Below, one piece after another: positions 32,775 to 42,980 of a stretch of 64,000 nt of DNA. The stretch covers positions 2,230,501-2,294,500 of the forward strand of contig NZ_CP035492.1 of NCBI RefSeq assembly GCF_004135365.1. Direction: 5' to 3'. Under the pieces are notes generated by a model, which worked only from the letters and a program-made list of their open reading frames with translations, was not told the DNA's origin and searched no databases. The DNA is from Paenibacillus protaetiae. GTDB taxonomy: Bacteria; Bacillota; Bacilli; Paenibacillales; Paenibacillaceae. Position 1 is the first letter of the stretch. Every line of letters starts with the position of its first letter. Position numbers and translations under genes: made by a program.

Positions 32775-34262
32775 CTATAAATAATTTTTTTGACTTTTTC
32801 TCAACCGGAAATTGGCGTATTTATTTCGATAACGGTTTGGAACCATTGGCATAAGAAACTTTAACTGTTTCGTCATTACCAAGCCAACAATAAAGGTAAC
32901 TAAACAAGCAAAGAACTTATAGCCCAACGAAGCAAATACATTATTTTCGGGGATATTTTTAATTAGTAACATAACAACACACATCAGCAAAACTATAAAT
33001 ACTTCTGGGGTATTTTTCTGTAGAAATCCTATTACAGATTTATTGAAGCCCTTCCCTACTAAATAATAATATTCTATAAAGTATTTAATAATAAAACTAA
33101 TGCTCACACACCAGGACAATGTCATAATGTCTTTACTTAATACCCCGATAAAAATCATTACAAGTTGAATAGGTACAAAGCGCGTGACGCTCTTAAACAT
33201 TAAACTTGTCATCCCTAAACTCCTGTAGATACTGCCGCAACTTGAAGAGGTCATCTGAAACCAAATTGAAACCCCAAGTGCGGCCATACATGGTACTGTT
33301 GATTCCCAATTGGGACCATATATTATATTGATCAATTCATGAGCTGAGAAATAACAAAACACCGAAATAAAGATCCCCATTAAAGATAACAATTTATATA
33401 CCTTTAAATACTTATCAAATATGTATTCTTTATTATCTTGATGGTCTGACAATATTGGATGCAAAATTGGTGAAATAACATGAGTTAAGTTCATAACAGG
33501 ATAGAGCATCAGGTTGTATGCTCTACTGTAAAATCCTAATGCTGCACTGCTCATAAATTTTCCTGTTAGAAGACTATCTGTATTTCGAGCAAAGTAGTTT
33601 ATGATATTGAAGCCAAAATCATAAGCAGAAAAACCAAGTATTTTTTTTACACTTGAGAATTTAAACTTCAATTTGAATTTTAGTTTCGTGCTCCAGATAT
33701 TTAAGAGGTATGTTACGGAGGATAATACCAAAGATTGAACAACTAAGGCATAATATTTATAACCATAATAAGCTAAAATTATCGCTACTACATAGCTTAG
33801 AACCGAAATAACAATCGTTCTGATCCCGGCAAGCTTAAATCGTTTTTGTTTCATTAATATCGCATTAGGTATGATATTAATCGTGGAAAATAGTACTGAT
33901 ATAGATAACAAACTACCGACAGGTATAAACACATCATTGTTATAAAACCAAGAAATCGGATATGACAATAAAATAAATATTCCCATTAAAGCAATACCTG
34001 CATAAATGGTCATTGAATAAATATTATCGATGTCATCAGACTTCAATTGTTTATTTTGTATAACTCCCGCCCCTAAACCCATATCTGAGAGCAAGACAAA
34101 AAAACTCGTAAATACAAGTATAATGGCAATAATGCCGTAGTCATTTGCAGTAAGAAGACGTGCCAGAATAGCATTAGCAATGATTTGCAAAATGATATTT
34201 GTATATCTGGCAGTTATATTGATGAAAGCAGCAGCCTTTAATGAAATCTCATTTTCTTTCAT
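32775..34262 (-). CDS. Wzx-type polysaccharide flippase
   Basis: A 495-residue integral membrane protein with 12-14 predicted helices, of the MOP (Wzx/RfbX-like) superfamily. It opens KENEISLKAAAFINITARYT, contains GFSAYDFGFNIINYFARNTD followed by SLLTGKFM (the conserved loop that follows the sixth helix region) and YSRAYNLMLYPVMNLTHVIS. It would move the undecaprenyl-linked repeat unit across the membrane. The gene is very AT-rich compared with the flanking nucleotide-sugar genes, as is usual for the serotype-specific middle of such operons. The start at 34262 lies about 100 bases from the next gene upstream. Confidence 0.9.
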   Translation of the reverse strand: MKENEISLKAAAFINITARYTNIILQIIANAILARLLTANDYGIIAIILVFTSFFVLLSDMGLGAGVIQNKQLKSDDIDNIYSMTIYAGIALMGIFILLSYPISWFYNNDVFIPVGSLLSISVLFSTINIIPNAILMKQKRFKLAGIRTIVISVLSYVVAIILAYYGYKYYALVVQSLVLSSVTYLLNIWSTKLKFKLKFKFSSVKKILGFSAYDFGFNIINYFARNTDSLLTGKFMSSAALGFYSRAYNLMLYPVMNLTHVISPILHPILSDHQDNKEYIFDKYLKVYKLLSLMGIFISVFCYFSAHELINIIYGPNWESTVPCMAALGVSIWFQMTSSSCGSIYRSLGMTSLMFKSVTRFVPIQLVMIFIGVLSKDIMTLSWCVSISFIIKYFIEYYYLVGKGFNKSVIGFLQKNTPEVFIVLLMCVVMLLIKNIPENNVFASLGYKFFACLVTFIVGLVMTKQLKFLMPMVPNRYRNKYANFRLRKSQKNYL

Positions 34263-34363
34263 GAATTCACCTTTGAATTTTATTTATTAACTTTCATCAC
34301 TATTCTCTTTATTAGAAAAAAGAAATTAAAAACATCATATTTCATAAATACAATTCCAATTAC

Positions 34364-35500
34364 TTACTCTAAAATAAATTTCATCTTCATTTCCCATGAA
34401 AGATTATTGCAAGCAAATAGGCGCATTACATTAGAATAATCTTGTGACTGGTTTAACTTATCATAAAATTCAATAATGCTTACAATATCAATGGCAGATT
34501 CATCAGCAGGTACTTTTTTTCTATAAATGAATTCGCTTGGAAAATCACTATCTTTTAGAGCAGTTACAAAAGGAATTCCTCTCGCACAATATTCACGGAT
34601 TTTTATAGAAGTGTCAGCATAAACACCTACTCTATGGAATCCAAGGTTTCCAACAGCAATGTCCATTTGATCAAACAAATCGTCTAATTTTTCTCCTACT
34701 AATACCCCGTGAAATGTAACATACTTACCTAAATTATGTTTTTCAACTAAGTCTTTCAACGGTTGCAGGTTACCATTACCTACCATATGAAGACTTACTG
34801 TTCTATAATTATTATTATTTTTATAGTAATTATTCAATCCTTCAATAAGTCGATCATAGCCATGCCAATAATCAAATGTAGCAACGCAAACCAAATTAAA
34901 ATTCTGATGATCTGCATTTCGTTTCATCCTTATATTCTTGCTGTTCACACCATTTGTTGTAAATATATATCCTTTTTTATTTAATCCTTCTTCAGCAGCT
35001 ATGGCAACATTTCCTGTTAAATAAGTGCTTATATATTTATGCATAAAATTATTAAAGCTTAGTTCTTTTTCTTTATTTTTTGAATATGTAGGTATCTCCC
35101 AATATATTTTATGATTTGATTTAGAAATAAATTTTATGAATTTAACAACATCCAATGTTATTGGTTGTATATTTCTAATGTAAACTGAATCAGCTGACCT
35201 ATAAATAATTTGTTTTTGAGCAAAGTTTAAAAACTCTTTTAATCTGATAAAACTGGAGATTTTCTTAAAAATTCTTTTGTGATTTTCATTATACAAAGCA
35301 AATTTTGTATACTTTTGTGATATGATCTCTACCAGAACTTCATTAATTACTTCATATAATACAACTGAATCGTTTCTTGAAATTACCAAGAATGATTTAA
35401 TTCCTATATTATCAATGGCAATGCACTGTTGTTTTATTTTATTTAATATTCCAATAATATCTGATTCTTCTCTCAGAAAACAAATATAAATATTTTTCAT
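34364..35500 (-). CDS. Glycosyltransferase, GT4-like
   Basis: About 378 residues. The C-terminal half has a GT-B sugar-nucleotide domain: NLVCVATFDYWHGYDRLIEG, TFHGVLVGEKLDDLFDQMDI and IKIREYCARGIPFVTA. The family's EX7E-like motif is weak (KIREYCARGIPF). The first codon is taken as the ATG at 35500 because it overlaps the polymerase stop (ATGA) with GAGG seven bases upstream; the frame extends further without support. AT-rich. Donor and acceptor unknown. Confidence 0.78.
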   Translation of the reverse strand: MKNIYICFLREESDIIGILNKIKQQCIAIDNIGIKSFLVISRNDSVVLYEVINEVLVEIISQKYTKFALYNENHKRIFKKISSFIRLKEFLNFAQKQIIYRSADSVYIRNIQPITLDVVKFIKFISKSNHKIYWEIPTYSKNKEKELSFNNFMHKYISTYLTGNVAIAAEEGLNKKGYIFTTNGVNSKNIRMKRNADHQNFNLVCVATFDYWHGYDRLIEGLNNYYKNNNNYRTVSLHMVGNGNLQPLKDLVEKHNLGKYVTFHGVLVGEKLDDLFDQMDIAVGNLGFHRVGVYADTSIKIREYCARGIPFVTALKDSDFPSEFIYRKKVPADESAIDIVSIIEFYDKLNQSQDYSNVMRLFACNNLSWEMKMKFILE

Positions 35501-36678
35501 ACTAAGACCTCTTTTTCCATCCTTATTTTTATACTTGTTAATATTAAGGTCCACACTACCCATGAAATTAGTACTCCTGGAATAAACATTACATTCTCGG
35601 CCCCTGAATAAAATAATAAAACCCACAACAATATCATAGATCCAGTAATTTTTTGTTTCATTAAAAAAACAAAAATAATAAAAATATTACAAATAAATAT
35701 TATAATTCCTATTAATCCAAATTGTATAACGTTAGTGACATACCAATTATCTGAAAACGTAAGACCATCAATAACATATCTTAATTTGGATACATTTATT
35801 GGAGCTATCCCAAAAATCAATCCATTATTCTGAGATAATATATCGATGTTTTGAACTATACTCGAGCTTCTTCCGCTGGTACTATTAAAAAAATCATTAT
35901 AATTGAATTGCAATAAATATATAAAAATTATTGGAGATATAATTGAAAAGAGGATAGCTACACGCAATCTAATATTTACATATGATATTATTCGTGAATA
36001 TAAAGCCAATATAAAGAAAAGAAGAGTACTCAATACAGCAGTTCTGGATCCAGTTGCTAAAAGAAAAACTAGCATAATTATAATTATTGCCGGATACACA
36101 GCTTTAAACTTTAAGTTCAATTTATAACCAAATGAGAGTAAAATTATTTCTAAAAACAAATACATACCTGCGGTATTGGGATGGGAGTAACCAAAACTAG
36201 GTCTATTTTCTCTTATACGATTAAGAATCCAGAGATAGTCTTCAACTTGAATCTCAAAAATATGAGTTGCCAAATTATATAACAGCAAAATACTATTCCC
36301 TATTAAGATCATATTAAAAACATTCTTAAAGTTATACATATTAACATAAGAAACTAAAATATATATAGCAGCTATAAAAATCAAAAACAATATTATATAA
36401 AAAAGATTACCTATGGGGTCGTATTTAAAAATTGTTAACCCCAATATAGGGGATATCGTAAAAGCACTAGCAAATAAAAAGAATATTATTTTCAGATTCA
36501 TATTAGAGTATATTTTTTTCTTACTTAAAAGAAAAATAAATATAATAATAATAAATGGTAAGTATTGAAAAAATGTTAAAATGCCTCTCATGTTAACAAA
36601 CTGATTGCTAAAGGGGATTAAAGCGATAGAAAACAATAACAAGTTATCAGTTGTTAATACATTTTTATTGTTTTTCAT
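35497..36678 (-). CDS. Wzy-type polysaccharide polymerase (O-antigen ligase-like)
   Basis: About 393 residues with ten or more hydrophobic helices and a larger extracellular loop in the second half. The segment IRENRPSFGYSHPNTAGMYL followed by FLEIILLSFGYKL is typical of the Wzy/WaaL-type fold, where Arg and His residues in loops handle undecaprenyl-linked sugars, and ATGSRTAVLSTLLFFILALY is also characteristic. It would polymerise repeat units at the outer face of the membrane. The start was chosen at the ATG at 36678 because GGAG lies six bases before it. Strongly AT-rich. Confidence 0.85.
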   Translation of the reverse strand: MKNNKNVLTTDNLLLFSIALIPFSNQFVNMRGILTFFQYLPFIIIIFIFLLSKKKIYSNMNLKIIFFLFASAFTISPILGLTIFKYDPIGNLFYIILFLIFIAAIYILVSYVNMYNFKNVFNMILIGNSILLLYNLATHIFEIQVEDYLWILNRIRENRPSFGYSHPNTAGMYLFLEIILLSFGYKLNLKFKAVYPAIIIIMLVFLLATGSRTAVLSTLLFFILALYSRIISYVNIRLRVAILFSIISPIIFIYLLQFNYNDFFNSTSGRSSSIVQNIDILSQNNGLIFGIAPINVSKLRYVIDGLTFSDNWYVTNVIQFGLIGIIIFICNIFIIFVFLMKQKITGSMILLWVLLFYSGAENVMFIPGVLISWVVWTLILTSIKIRMEKEVLV

Positions 36679-36720
36679 AGTTTTCTCCATAGTATTTCTA
36701 AATATTAAAATATTTATAAA

Positions 36721-37821
36721 TTAGTAATTAATCCTGTAACTCTCAAATATCTTGTAATGTGATTCAGCCATTTTTTCAATAGTATATTTATTAGCTATTT
36801 CAATACATTTTGAACTATCTGTATAATTTTCATCACTCAGAACCTTAATAATTCCTTTGCTTAGTCCTTGTACATCATTAACTTCAATTATTTCACCAAC
36901 AAGTTCTTTAATTAATTCAGTTCCAGCAACACACCTATTTGTAGTTATTACTGGAAGTCCGTATGCTAAAGCTTCGTTAACTACTAAACCCCAAATATCT
37001 TCTCTAGTAGGTAACACAAAAACATCCGCTGCCTTGTAATAATCGGATAGTTCTAACTTATTTAAAAAATCAATGAAATAAACATTCGTAAGCTTCATAT
37101 CAGTTCGCATTTGAATGTATTCAGATGTTGGCTTACCACCAACAATGTAAACACCAACATTTTTTTCAAAGTCCTTACTAGCATTTAATAAAACATCATA
37201 GCCTTTACGATAAATAAATTGTCCAACTGAAAGGACCATTTTTTCTTCTTTTATTCCTAGTTTTTTTCTAATTTCAGTTTTTTCCTCAATTGAAACTGGT
37301 TTTTTTAGAACATTGGATTCTTTAATTGATGTGAAAGGGTAGACATAGATCTTTTCAGAACATGCTCCGTAATACTTCAGATAATCATTAGTAAGTTTCC
37401 CTGTACTAAGCCATCCTTCAGCAGAACTTATAAAATACTGCTTTATCTTATGTTTGATTTTCGATTCTTCTTGTTTTATTCCACCATCAATGTTTAAGAG
37501 AAATGGAATATTTCTAAGTTTCATATATTGAATGGCCAACATCCCAGATGGAGTATGGTATGCTCCTATTACAATTAGATCATACTTTTTTAATGATAAA
37601 TATTTTATTACTTGCAAACTCAGTGCGTCGGCATCTCCAACCTTGATCCCTTTCATAAAGATACCTTTAAAGTTGGTGAATTCATCTGAATACCATTTTT
37701 TATCTCTACTTTTATCTTCATTACTTTCAAACAGAACTGTCAATTCACATTTTTTCCCTAATTCATTAAAAAAATCAACTCTGTATGGCGAAGGAATATT
37801 TGTAGTAAATAATACTTTCAT
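36721..37821 (-). CDS. Glycosyltransferase family 4
   Basis: A 366-residue GT-B enzyme. The N-terminal domain starts MKVLFTTNIPSPYRVDFFNE. The C-terminal donor domain has KMVLSVGQFIYRKGYDVLLN, ADVFVLPTREDIWGLVVNEA and LAYGLPVITTNRCVAGTELI, including the GT4 E-x7-E type motif (EDIWGLVVNE). It probably adds a hexose to the lipid-linked unit. It lies 18 bases after the upstream GT4 gene in a run of glycosyltransferases. AT-rich; substrates unknown. Confidence 0.88.
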   Translation of the reverse strand: MKVLFTTNIPSPYRVDFFNELGKKCELTVLFESNEDKSRDKKWYSDEFTNFKGIFMKGIKVGDADALSLQVIKYLSLKKYDLIVIGAYHTPSGMLAIQYMKLRNIPFLLNIDGGIKQEESKIKHKIKQYFISSAEGWLSTGKLTNDYLKYYGACSEKIYVYPFTSIKESNVLKKPVSIEEKTEIRKKLGIKEEKMVLSVGQFIYRKGYDVLLNASKDFEKNVGVYIVGGKPTSEYIQMRTDMKLTNVYFIDFLNKLELSDYYKAADVFVLPTREDIWGLVVNEALAYGLPVITTNRCVAGTELIKELVGEIIEVNDVQGLSKGIIKVLSDENYTDSSKCIEIANKYTIEKMAESHYKIFESYRINY

Positions 37822-37839
37822 AGTTTCACCTTTTATATT

Positions 37840-38985
37840 TTAATGAAAAACATTAAATATTTTTCTATATCCAGTATTATTTGATGCTTTAATACTTTTA
37901 TCTTTTACATAATTAAATGCTTTAAATGAAACAATTTGATATTGCATTTGTTCCATTTCCGCATAATTTTCTATTACTTCAATAAATTTAGTTACTTCAT
38001 TTACCGAAAATATATGGCCAAAGCCGTTTTCTTCAAAACATTCCCAGGGTGTTTGATCAGAAATAACTGCTGCACACCCCGCAGAGAGAGCTTCCTGTAT
38101 AACATGTCCGTAGTTTTCTCCTAAAGTCGGAAATAAAAAAACGTGATGTTTTTTCAAGGAGGCTACAACTAGCTCCGATTCAACATCACCTTCGTATCGC
38201 CATTCAATATTTGCTGGTAGCTTATTTAGTTCTTCCAGACACATATTCCAATATTCCGGAACATGTACGGGTCCATAAATAGTAAATTCAATTTGACTTT
38301 TCACATGTTGTAAAATTTTAATTGCACCTAATAAATTTTTCTTAGGTGCAATTCTTGAAATCCAAACTACTTTTAATTTTCCAACTTCTTTGGGTTTAAT
38401 AATGATTTCATTGTCAACTTTTCTCGGGAGATCCTCTGCTATAAAATAATTATTTCTTATTTTTATTTGTTGGTTAATTTCTTGAACTTCCATTTGTGTT
38501 GTTGCTGACCAGTATATATTTTTAAACATTCCTGTTAGATTAAAAATGGTAGTAAATAGCTTTTTTTTTCTGTATTTTAATTTGAACTCCATTGGAGAGA
38601 ACAATCCCATTGCTGCCACTACTACTGGCTTTTTAATCATACCTAAACGTTTTAACAGTAATGTGTTAATTGCATAGTCATTAAAGCATCCGCAAACATA
38701 AACAAGATCCGCTTGATTGGTCAATGTCCTTATTATCTTGTAACCAAATCCTTTGGGTGGAACATAATAAACTTGGGCATTCCCTATATGATTCCAATCA
38801 TTAACTTTAATATTGGGATATGCTTGTGTATCTCCATGATCTCTGTCGCAAGTTAGAATTCTAAAGTTATACTCTTCACCAAGATAATCAACAAGGTTCT
38901 GAATAGACCGGACAGGTCCGCCATCTTTATAGCCTGGTAAGTACCTGCCCATAATAATCAAGATATCTTTCTTGCCGTTTGTCAT
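37840..38985 (-). CDS. Glycosyltransferase family 4
   Basis: A 381-residue GT-B enzyme. The glycine-rich loop GRYLPGYKDGGPVRSIQNLV follows strand 1 and is typical of GT4. The donor domain contains LKVVWISRIAPKKNLLGAIK and HVFLFPTLGENYGHVIQEAL, where GENYGHVIQE is the E-x7-E motif, then SAGCAAVISDQTPWE. It follows the GT2 gene by 17 bases. Donor and linkage cannot be assigned from sequence. Confidence 0.87.
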   Translation of the reverse strand: MTNGKKDILIIMGRYLPGYKDGGPVRSIQNLVDYLGEEYNFRILTCDRDHGDTQAYPNIKVNDWNHIGNAQVYYVPPKGFGYKIIRTLTNQADLVYVCGCFNDYAINTLLLKRLGMIKKPVVVAAMGLFSPMEFKLKYRKKKLFTTIFNLTGMFKNIYWSATTQMEVQEINQQIKIRNNYFIAEDLPRKVDNEIIIKPKEVGKLKVVWISRIAPKKNLLGAIKILQHVKSQIEFTIYGPVHVPEYWNMCLEELNKLPANIEWRYEGDVESELVVASLKKHHVFLFPTLGENYGHVIQEALSAGCAAVISDQTPWECFEENGFGHIFSVNEVTKFIEVIENYAEMEQMQYQIVSFKAFNYVKDKSIKASNNTGYRKIFNVFH

Positions 38986-39002
38986 TGTTTTTCTCCTGCC
39001 TT

Positions 39003-39926
39003 TTATTCACTTGCTATACTTTTCAGTTCACCTTGAGGGTTCATCTTGCGGTCAAACTTTTCACATTCATACATTTTGGCATCGACCAAGAATCTGTACC
39101 AATAGGCTTGTAAGAAATGAAATATACGACCTTCTGGTCCATCCAGAAACCCTAGCTTAATATAGTATCTGTAAAAAAAATACAAATGCGCTCTAAAAAA
39201 TTTGGGCAATCTATAGTATCCCTTATTTTTTACTTTACGTTTCCTCTTGGCTTGTTTTGTGGATTGTCCGTTTTCGATTAAATTTTCTTTCGTAGAGAAG
39301 TAGTTATCGACTGTCGTTTGGTAATCCAGGACTTCACGATTGCTATACCAATTATGCTTGTTAGTCCACCACTCTAAATTTTTCGTATTATTATCAATCA
39401 AATCACACTTAAAATTTATGAGCTTGCCTTCCGACAAAATCATATGCTCATCCATAATCTTTTGTTCACACATTGCCTTGCCGGTACGGAATATCCGAAG
39501 AAGCAATTCAGGATATCGACCTCCGTGCTTAATCCAACGTCCCATAAAATAGACCCTTCTACGAAGGACGACACCATTAATATCTTGCTTTAAACCAGGC
39601 AGCTCCATATTAATTTCTTCAACGAGGTCTTCCATCAATTCTTCGTCCGCATCCATTCGCATAGCCCATTCTGTTGTGATATTCGTGTTGGCTAAACCCC
39701 AATTTAGCTGAGTTGCATAATCAACCCATTTATTCTCATAAAAGTCAAGTCTACTGCCACTAGCCTGTAGTTCAGAATCAAGAATTCTACATAGCTGTTC
39801 GGTTCCATCTGTACTGTAGCTATCAATAATTACAAACCGTTTCGCAATTCCACGGAAGGATTCAATACATTTTCTTAAATTTTTTTCCTCATTTTTCGTA
39901 AGAATTACTACAGTAAGATCTACCAT
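39003..39926 (-). CDS. Glycosyltransferase family 2
   Basis: About 307 residues with a GT-A fold. It begins VDLTVVILTKNEEKNLRKCI, the nucleotide-binding start of GT2, with IIDSYSTDGTEQLC next and AMRMDADEELMEDLVEEIN supplying the Asp-x-Asp metal site. It resembles WcaE-like and SunS-type family 2 transferases. The C-terminal part is basic and may touch the membrane (RAHLYFFYRYYIKLGFLDGP). I take the ATG at 39926, preceded by AAAGGAAATG, rather than the upstream one at 39953. It lies between the acyltransferase and GT4 genes. Confidence 0.85.
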   Translation of the reverse strand: MVDLTVVILTKNEEKNLRKCIESFRGIAKRFVIIDSYSTDGTEQLCRILDSELQASGSRLDFYENKWVDYATQLNWGLANTNITTEWAMRMDADEELMEDLVEEINMELPGLKQDINGVVLRRRVYFMGRWIKHGGRYPELLLRIFRTGKAMCEQKIMDEHMILSEGKLINFKCDLIDNNTKNLEWWTNKHNWYSNREVLDYQTTVDNYFSTKENLIENGQSTKQAKRKRKVKNKGYYRLPKFFRAHLYFFYRYYIKLGFLDGPEGRIFHFLQAYWYRFLVDAKMYECEKFDRKMNPQGELKSIASE

Positions 39927-39960
39927 GGTCATTTCCTTTCCATAACGAAACAAAATGTGA

Positions 39961-40512
39961 TTATAATCTTTTTATGACTTTTGCCGGGTTTCCAGCAATA
40001 ACACAATTATCCTCGAAGACTCCACTTACAACTGCCCCTGCCCCAACTACACAACCTTCTCCCAAAATTGTTCCCTTCAATATTAAAGAATTGCAACCAA
40101 TGAAGCAGTTCTTCCCTATAACGATCGGCCTTGCAGCAATTTTTTCTTTAATATCTGTATTTCTTGCTTCAACTTCTATTGGATGAAAATCATTATCCAT
40201 TATTTTGGAATTACCGCCTATTAGCGTATTCTCCCCAATAGTTATAGAAGTTCTGGCATAAATGGTTGCACCCGAGATACCTACATTATTCCCTATTGCA
40301 ATCTTCGAATCATGTGTTCTAGTCACGATAATCGTTCGCTGATACAGGCCAACTAAATTCGACAGAAATGAGGAATTAATGGTTACATTATCCCCAATTA
40401 ACAGTTCCGCACCTTGCTTATTAAAGACGACTGGCACACCATTTAATTTTAAGTTTTCACCATATTGCACTCTCGTTGCTTTCATTAAAAGTTTAAACCA
40501 ATTGCTATTCAT
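39961..40512 (-). CDS. Left-handed beta-helix acyltransferase (WbbJ/LacA type)
   Basis: About 183 residues of hexapeptide repeats (LLIGDNVTINSSFL, IAIGNNVGISGATI, ITIGENTLIGGNSKI, IVIGKNCFIGCNSLI, LGEGCVVGAGAVVSG), ending NCVIAGNPAKVIKRL, typical of sugar O-acetyltransferases using acetyl-CoA. The catalytic His is probably in the NDFHPIE segment. It would acetylate a sugar of the repeat unit. Start at 40512 rather than 40572 because GTAGAGG precedes it. It lies within the glycosyltransferase run. Confidence 0.88.
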   Translation of the reverse strand: MNSNWFKLLMKATRVQYGENLKLNGVPVVFNKQGAELLIGDNVTINSSFLSNLVGLYQRTIIVTRTHDSKIAIGNNVGISGATIYARTSITIGENTLIGGNSKIMDNDFHPIEVEARNTDIKEKIAARPIVIGKNCFIGCNSLILKGTILGEGCVVGAGAVVSGVFEDNCVIAGNPAKVIKRL

Positions 40513-40531
40513 AGTAATGACCTCTACTTTG

Positions 40532-41788
40532 TTAAATACTAATCTCTTGTATATATTTATTAATGGATACATCTTTAGTTAAGTTGTCAACCAAAAAGGA
40601 TCTGGCTCGTCTACTCATTTCAGTTCGAATATCAGTGTCTTTTTCATACAAGAATCGTTCGATAATAGCTTCAACTGCCTTATAATTTCCTGGTTCAGTT
40701 ACATAGCCGGAATTTGTTTCTTCAATTATTATTCTCGCTTCCGAGCCTTCCTCTAGTACCCCCAATATTGGTTTTCCTGCAGCCAGAATGCCATATAATT
40801 TACTTGGAACTGACACTCCTTTAATCCCTTTTGCATTAATACACCAGTGAACGTCCCCGGCATTTAAGCTGTAGTTTAACTCTGTTTTTTTTTGGTATGG
40901 AATAAATCTCACATTTGTAAGGTTGAAATCGCTTTTGTATTTAATCAAATTGTTCAAGACTGATCCTTCTCCAACAAAAGCAAAAACGACATCCTCTCTA
41001 TCTTTGAATTTCTGAATAACATGCATTAAGTTCTCAAGATCGTAGTAGAGACCGATATTACCGGAATACATAAAGATAAATTTATCTTCCAGGTCATAGT
41101 TTTTCTTAAAAGCTCGTACTTCTTCATGATCAGACGGCAAAGGATAAATCTCCTTCTCATCAATCCAGTTATTAATAAAGGAATGATTAGGAACTGCTAA
41201 TCCTTTAAAGCGTTCCTTTATCGTCTCAACCATATCACGCCCAACCACGATGACCTTATCTGCATTTTTGCAACTGAATTTGTCAAACCACATCATTGCA
41301 TTTAGTATTAACTTGTTATTGCTATAACCAATGGCCATTGTCTGCTCGGGATTGAAGTCTTGAATATTGTAAATATATTTTGCCCTCTTCATCCATTTGC
41401 CCCAAACTCCAAGTAGACCACCTAGAACCGGCGGTTGTGAAATGGAATAGACATAATCCATATTTTTAACCTTAAATGTTGCGAGCATTGCACCAGCAAA
41501 ATAAGCTGTAATATTTTTAATTCTGCTTATTTTATTGCTTTTAGTGAATTCAGGGACACGAACTCGAATAATGTTGACACCATTTATTTGTTCTTTGAAG
41601 AATAACCGTTTTTTATATTCAGCAGGAATCGTTCCGGTGTAAGATGGCACCACACAGATCACAGTAATTTCAAATGAGCCAACCATGCCTTCAGCTAATT
41701 CTTTTAATATTTGGCCAGTAGAAGCAACATCCGGATGATAATAATGTGCATAAATTAATAACTTTTGTTTTCGAAAACTCATCACCAA
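40532..41788 (-). CDS. Glycosyltransferase family 4 (WcaI/WbuB-like)
   Basis: A 418-residue GT-B enzyme of the WcaI/WbuB-like group, members of which add fucose or N-acetylated sugars. It begins KLLIYAHYYHPDVASTGQIL, has the donor domain FIFMYSGNIGLYYDLENLMH, and SVPSKLYGILAAGKPILGVL with the E/S-x-K-x-Y-G segment typical of the group. The frame begins with TTG GTG ATG; AAGGATGGGG lies six bases before the TTG and 12 before the ATG at 41782, so either is possible. It follows gmd by 30 bases, consistent with use of a GDP-fucose donor, but this is not proven. Confidence 0.87.
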   Translation of the reverse strand: MVMSFRKQKLLIYAHYYHPDVASTGQILKELAEGMVGSFEITVICVVPSYTGTIPAEYKKRLFFKEQINGVNIIRVRVPEFTKSNKISRIKNITAYFAGAMLATFKVKNMDYVYSISQPPVLGGLLGVWGKWMKRAKYIYNIQDFNPEQTMAIGYSNNKLILNAMMWFDKFSCKNADKVIVVGRDMVETIKERFKGLAVPNHSFINNWIDEKEIYPLPSDHEEVRAFKKNYDLEDKFIFMYSGNIGLYYDLENLMHVIQKFKDREDVVFAFVGEGSVLNNLIKYKSDFNLTNVRFIPYQKKTELNYSLNAGDVHWCINAKGIKGVSVPSKLYGILAAGKPILGVLEEGSEARIIIEETNSGYVTEPGNYKAVEAIIERFLYEKDTDIRTEMSRRARSFLVDNLTKDVSINKYIQEISI

Positions 41789-41818
41789 ACCCCATCCTTC
41801 AGATCAAACAAATTTAGC

Positions 41819-42952
41819 TTAAGCTAATACACGACTGTTGTTTGCATTCAAATGATTCATTCCTACTGCCCCATCAAACATTTTTTTACTTACTGTTTCT
41901 TGACTAACCTTATTCATGTCATAATTCACCATGACACTTACTAGTTGTTCAAAAGAAGTCTTGGTAGGATTCCATCCAAGCAACGTTTTGGCTTTTGTCG
42001 GATTGCCTAACAGTTGTTCTACTTCAGCCGGTCTAAATAACTGCGGGTCAATCTCAACAATTACTTCACCTGTTTTTACGCTTATTCCCTTTTCGTTGAT
42101 TCCTTCGCCCACCCACTTCAAATCGATATTAACTTGTTTGAATGCTAGTTCTACAAATTCACGTACAGAGTGCATTTCTCCCGTTGCAATAACGAAATCT
42201 TCCGGTTCTTCATGTTGAAGAATAAGCCACATGCACTCGACATAATCCTTGGCATACCCCCAGTCACGTAAAGAATCAAGATTTCCTAATTTCAATTTGT
42301 TTTGTTTGCCTTGTGCAATTCTTGCAGCAGCAAGTGTAATCTTACGCGTGACAAATGTTTCGCCGCGGCGCTCAGACTCGTGGTTAAACAAGATTCCGTT
42401 AACTGCAAACATGTTATAAGATTCACGATAGTTTTTAGTGATCCAATACCCATAAATTTTCGCGGCACCATAAGGGGAACGAGGATAAAATGGTGTATTC
42501 TCTGTTTGTGGAACTTCTTGAACTTTGCCATATAGCTCGGACGTAGAAGCCTGATATACACGAGTTTTGTCTGAAAGCCCTAATATTCTTACAGCTTCAA
42601 GAATATTTAAAGTACCTTTTCCGTCTACGTCTAATGTGTATCCAGGCATATCAAACGAAACTCGCACATGAGACTGCGCTGCCAAGTTATAGATTTCATC
42701 CGGTTGGATTTCGCTAATCAAGCGAGTAATATTCTGAGCATCAGTTACATCTCCATAATGCAAATGAAAATTGCGATTGTTTTCTAATGCATTTGATTCT
42801 TCTTCAGTGAGCAGATCCTCAAGACGCTCCTGATTGTAGGAAGAACTTCGACGTATTATCCCGTGTACCTCATACCCTTTTTCTAGTAGAAATTCTGCCA
42901 AGTAAGATCCATCTTGTCCCGTTACACCAGTAACAATTGCACGTTTCGTCAT
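41819..42952 (-). CDS. gmd: GDP-mannose 4,6-dehydratase
   Basis: A 377-residue short-chain dehydrogenase/reductase converting GDP-mannose to GDP-4-keto-6-deoxymannose, the first step of GDP-L-fucose synthesis. Motifs are [20 protein letters not shown] for [43 protein letters not shown] with the catalytic Thr/Ser, and [15 protein letters not shown] (Tyr-x3-Lys). The Ser-Glu pair and Tyr-Lys are all present. It lies directly upstream of fcl in pathway terms and 28 bases after it in the transcript. Confidence 0.96.
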   Translation of the reverse strand: MTKRAIVTGVTGQDGSYLAEFLLEKGYEVHGIIRRSSSYNQERLEDLLTEEESNALENNRNFHLHYGDVTDAQNITRLISEIQPDEIYNLAAQSHVRVSFDMPGYTLDVDGKGTLNILEAVRILGLSDKTRVYQASTSELYGKVQEVPQTENTPFYPRSPYGAAKIYGYWITKNYRESYNMFAVNGILFNHESERRGETFVTRKITLAAARIAQGKQNKLKLGNLDSLRDWGYAKDYVECMWLILQHEEPEDFVIATGEMHSVREFVELAFKQVNIDLKWVGEGINEKGISVKTGEVIVEIDPQLFRPAEVEQLLGNPTKAKTLLGWNPTKTSFEQLVSVMVNYDMNKVSQETVSKKMFDGAVGMNHLNANNSRVLA

Positions 42953-42980
42953 TAGATCGCTTCCTCCACACTCAAAATTG

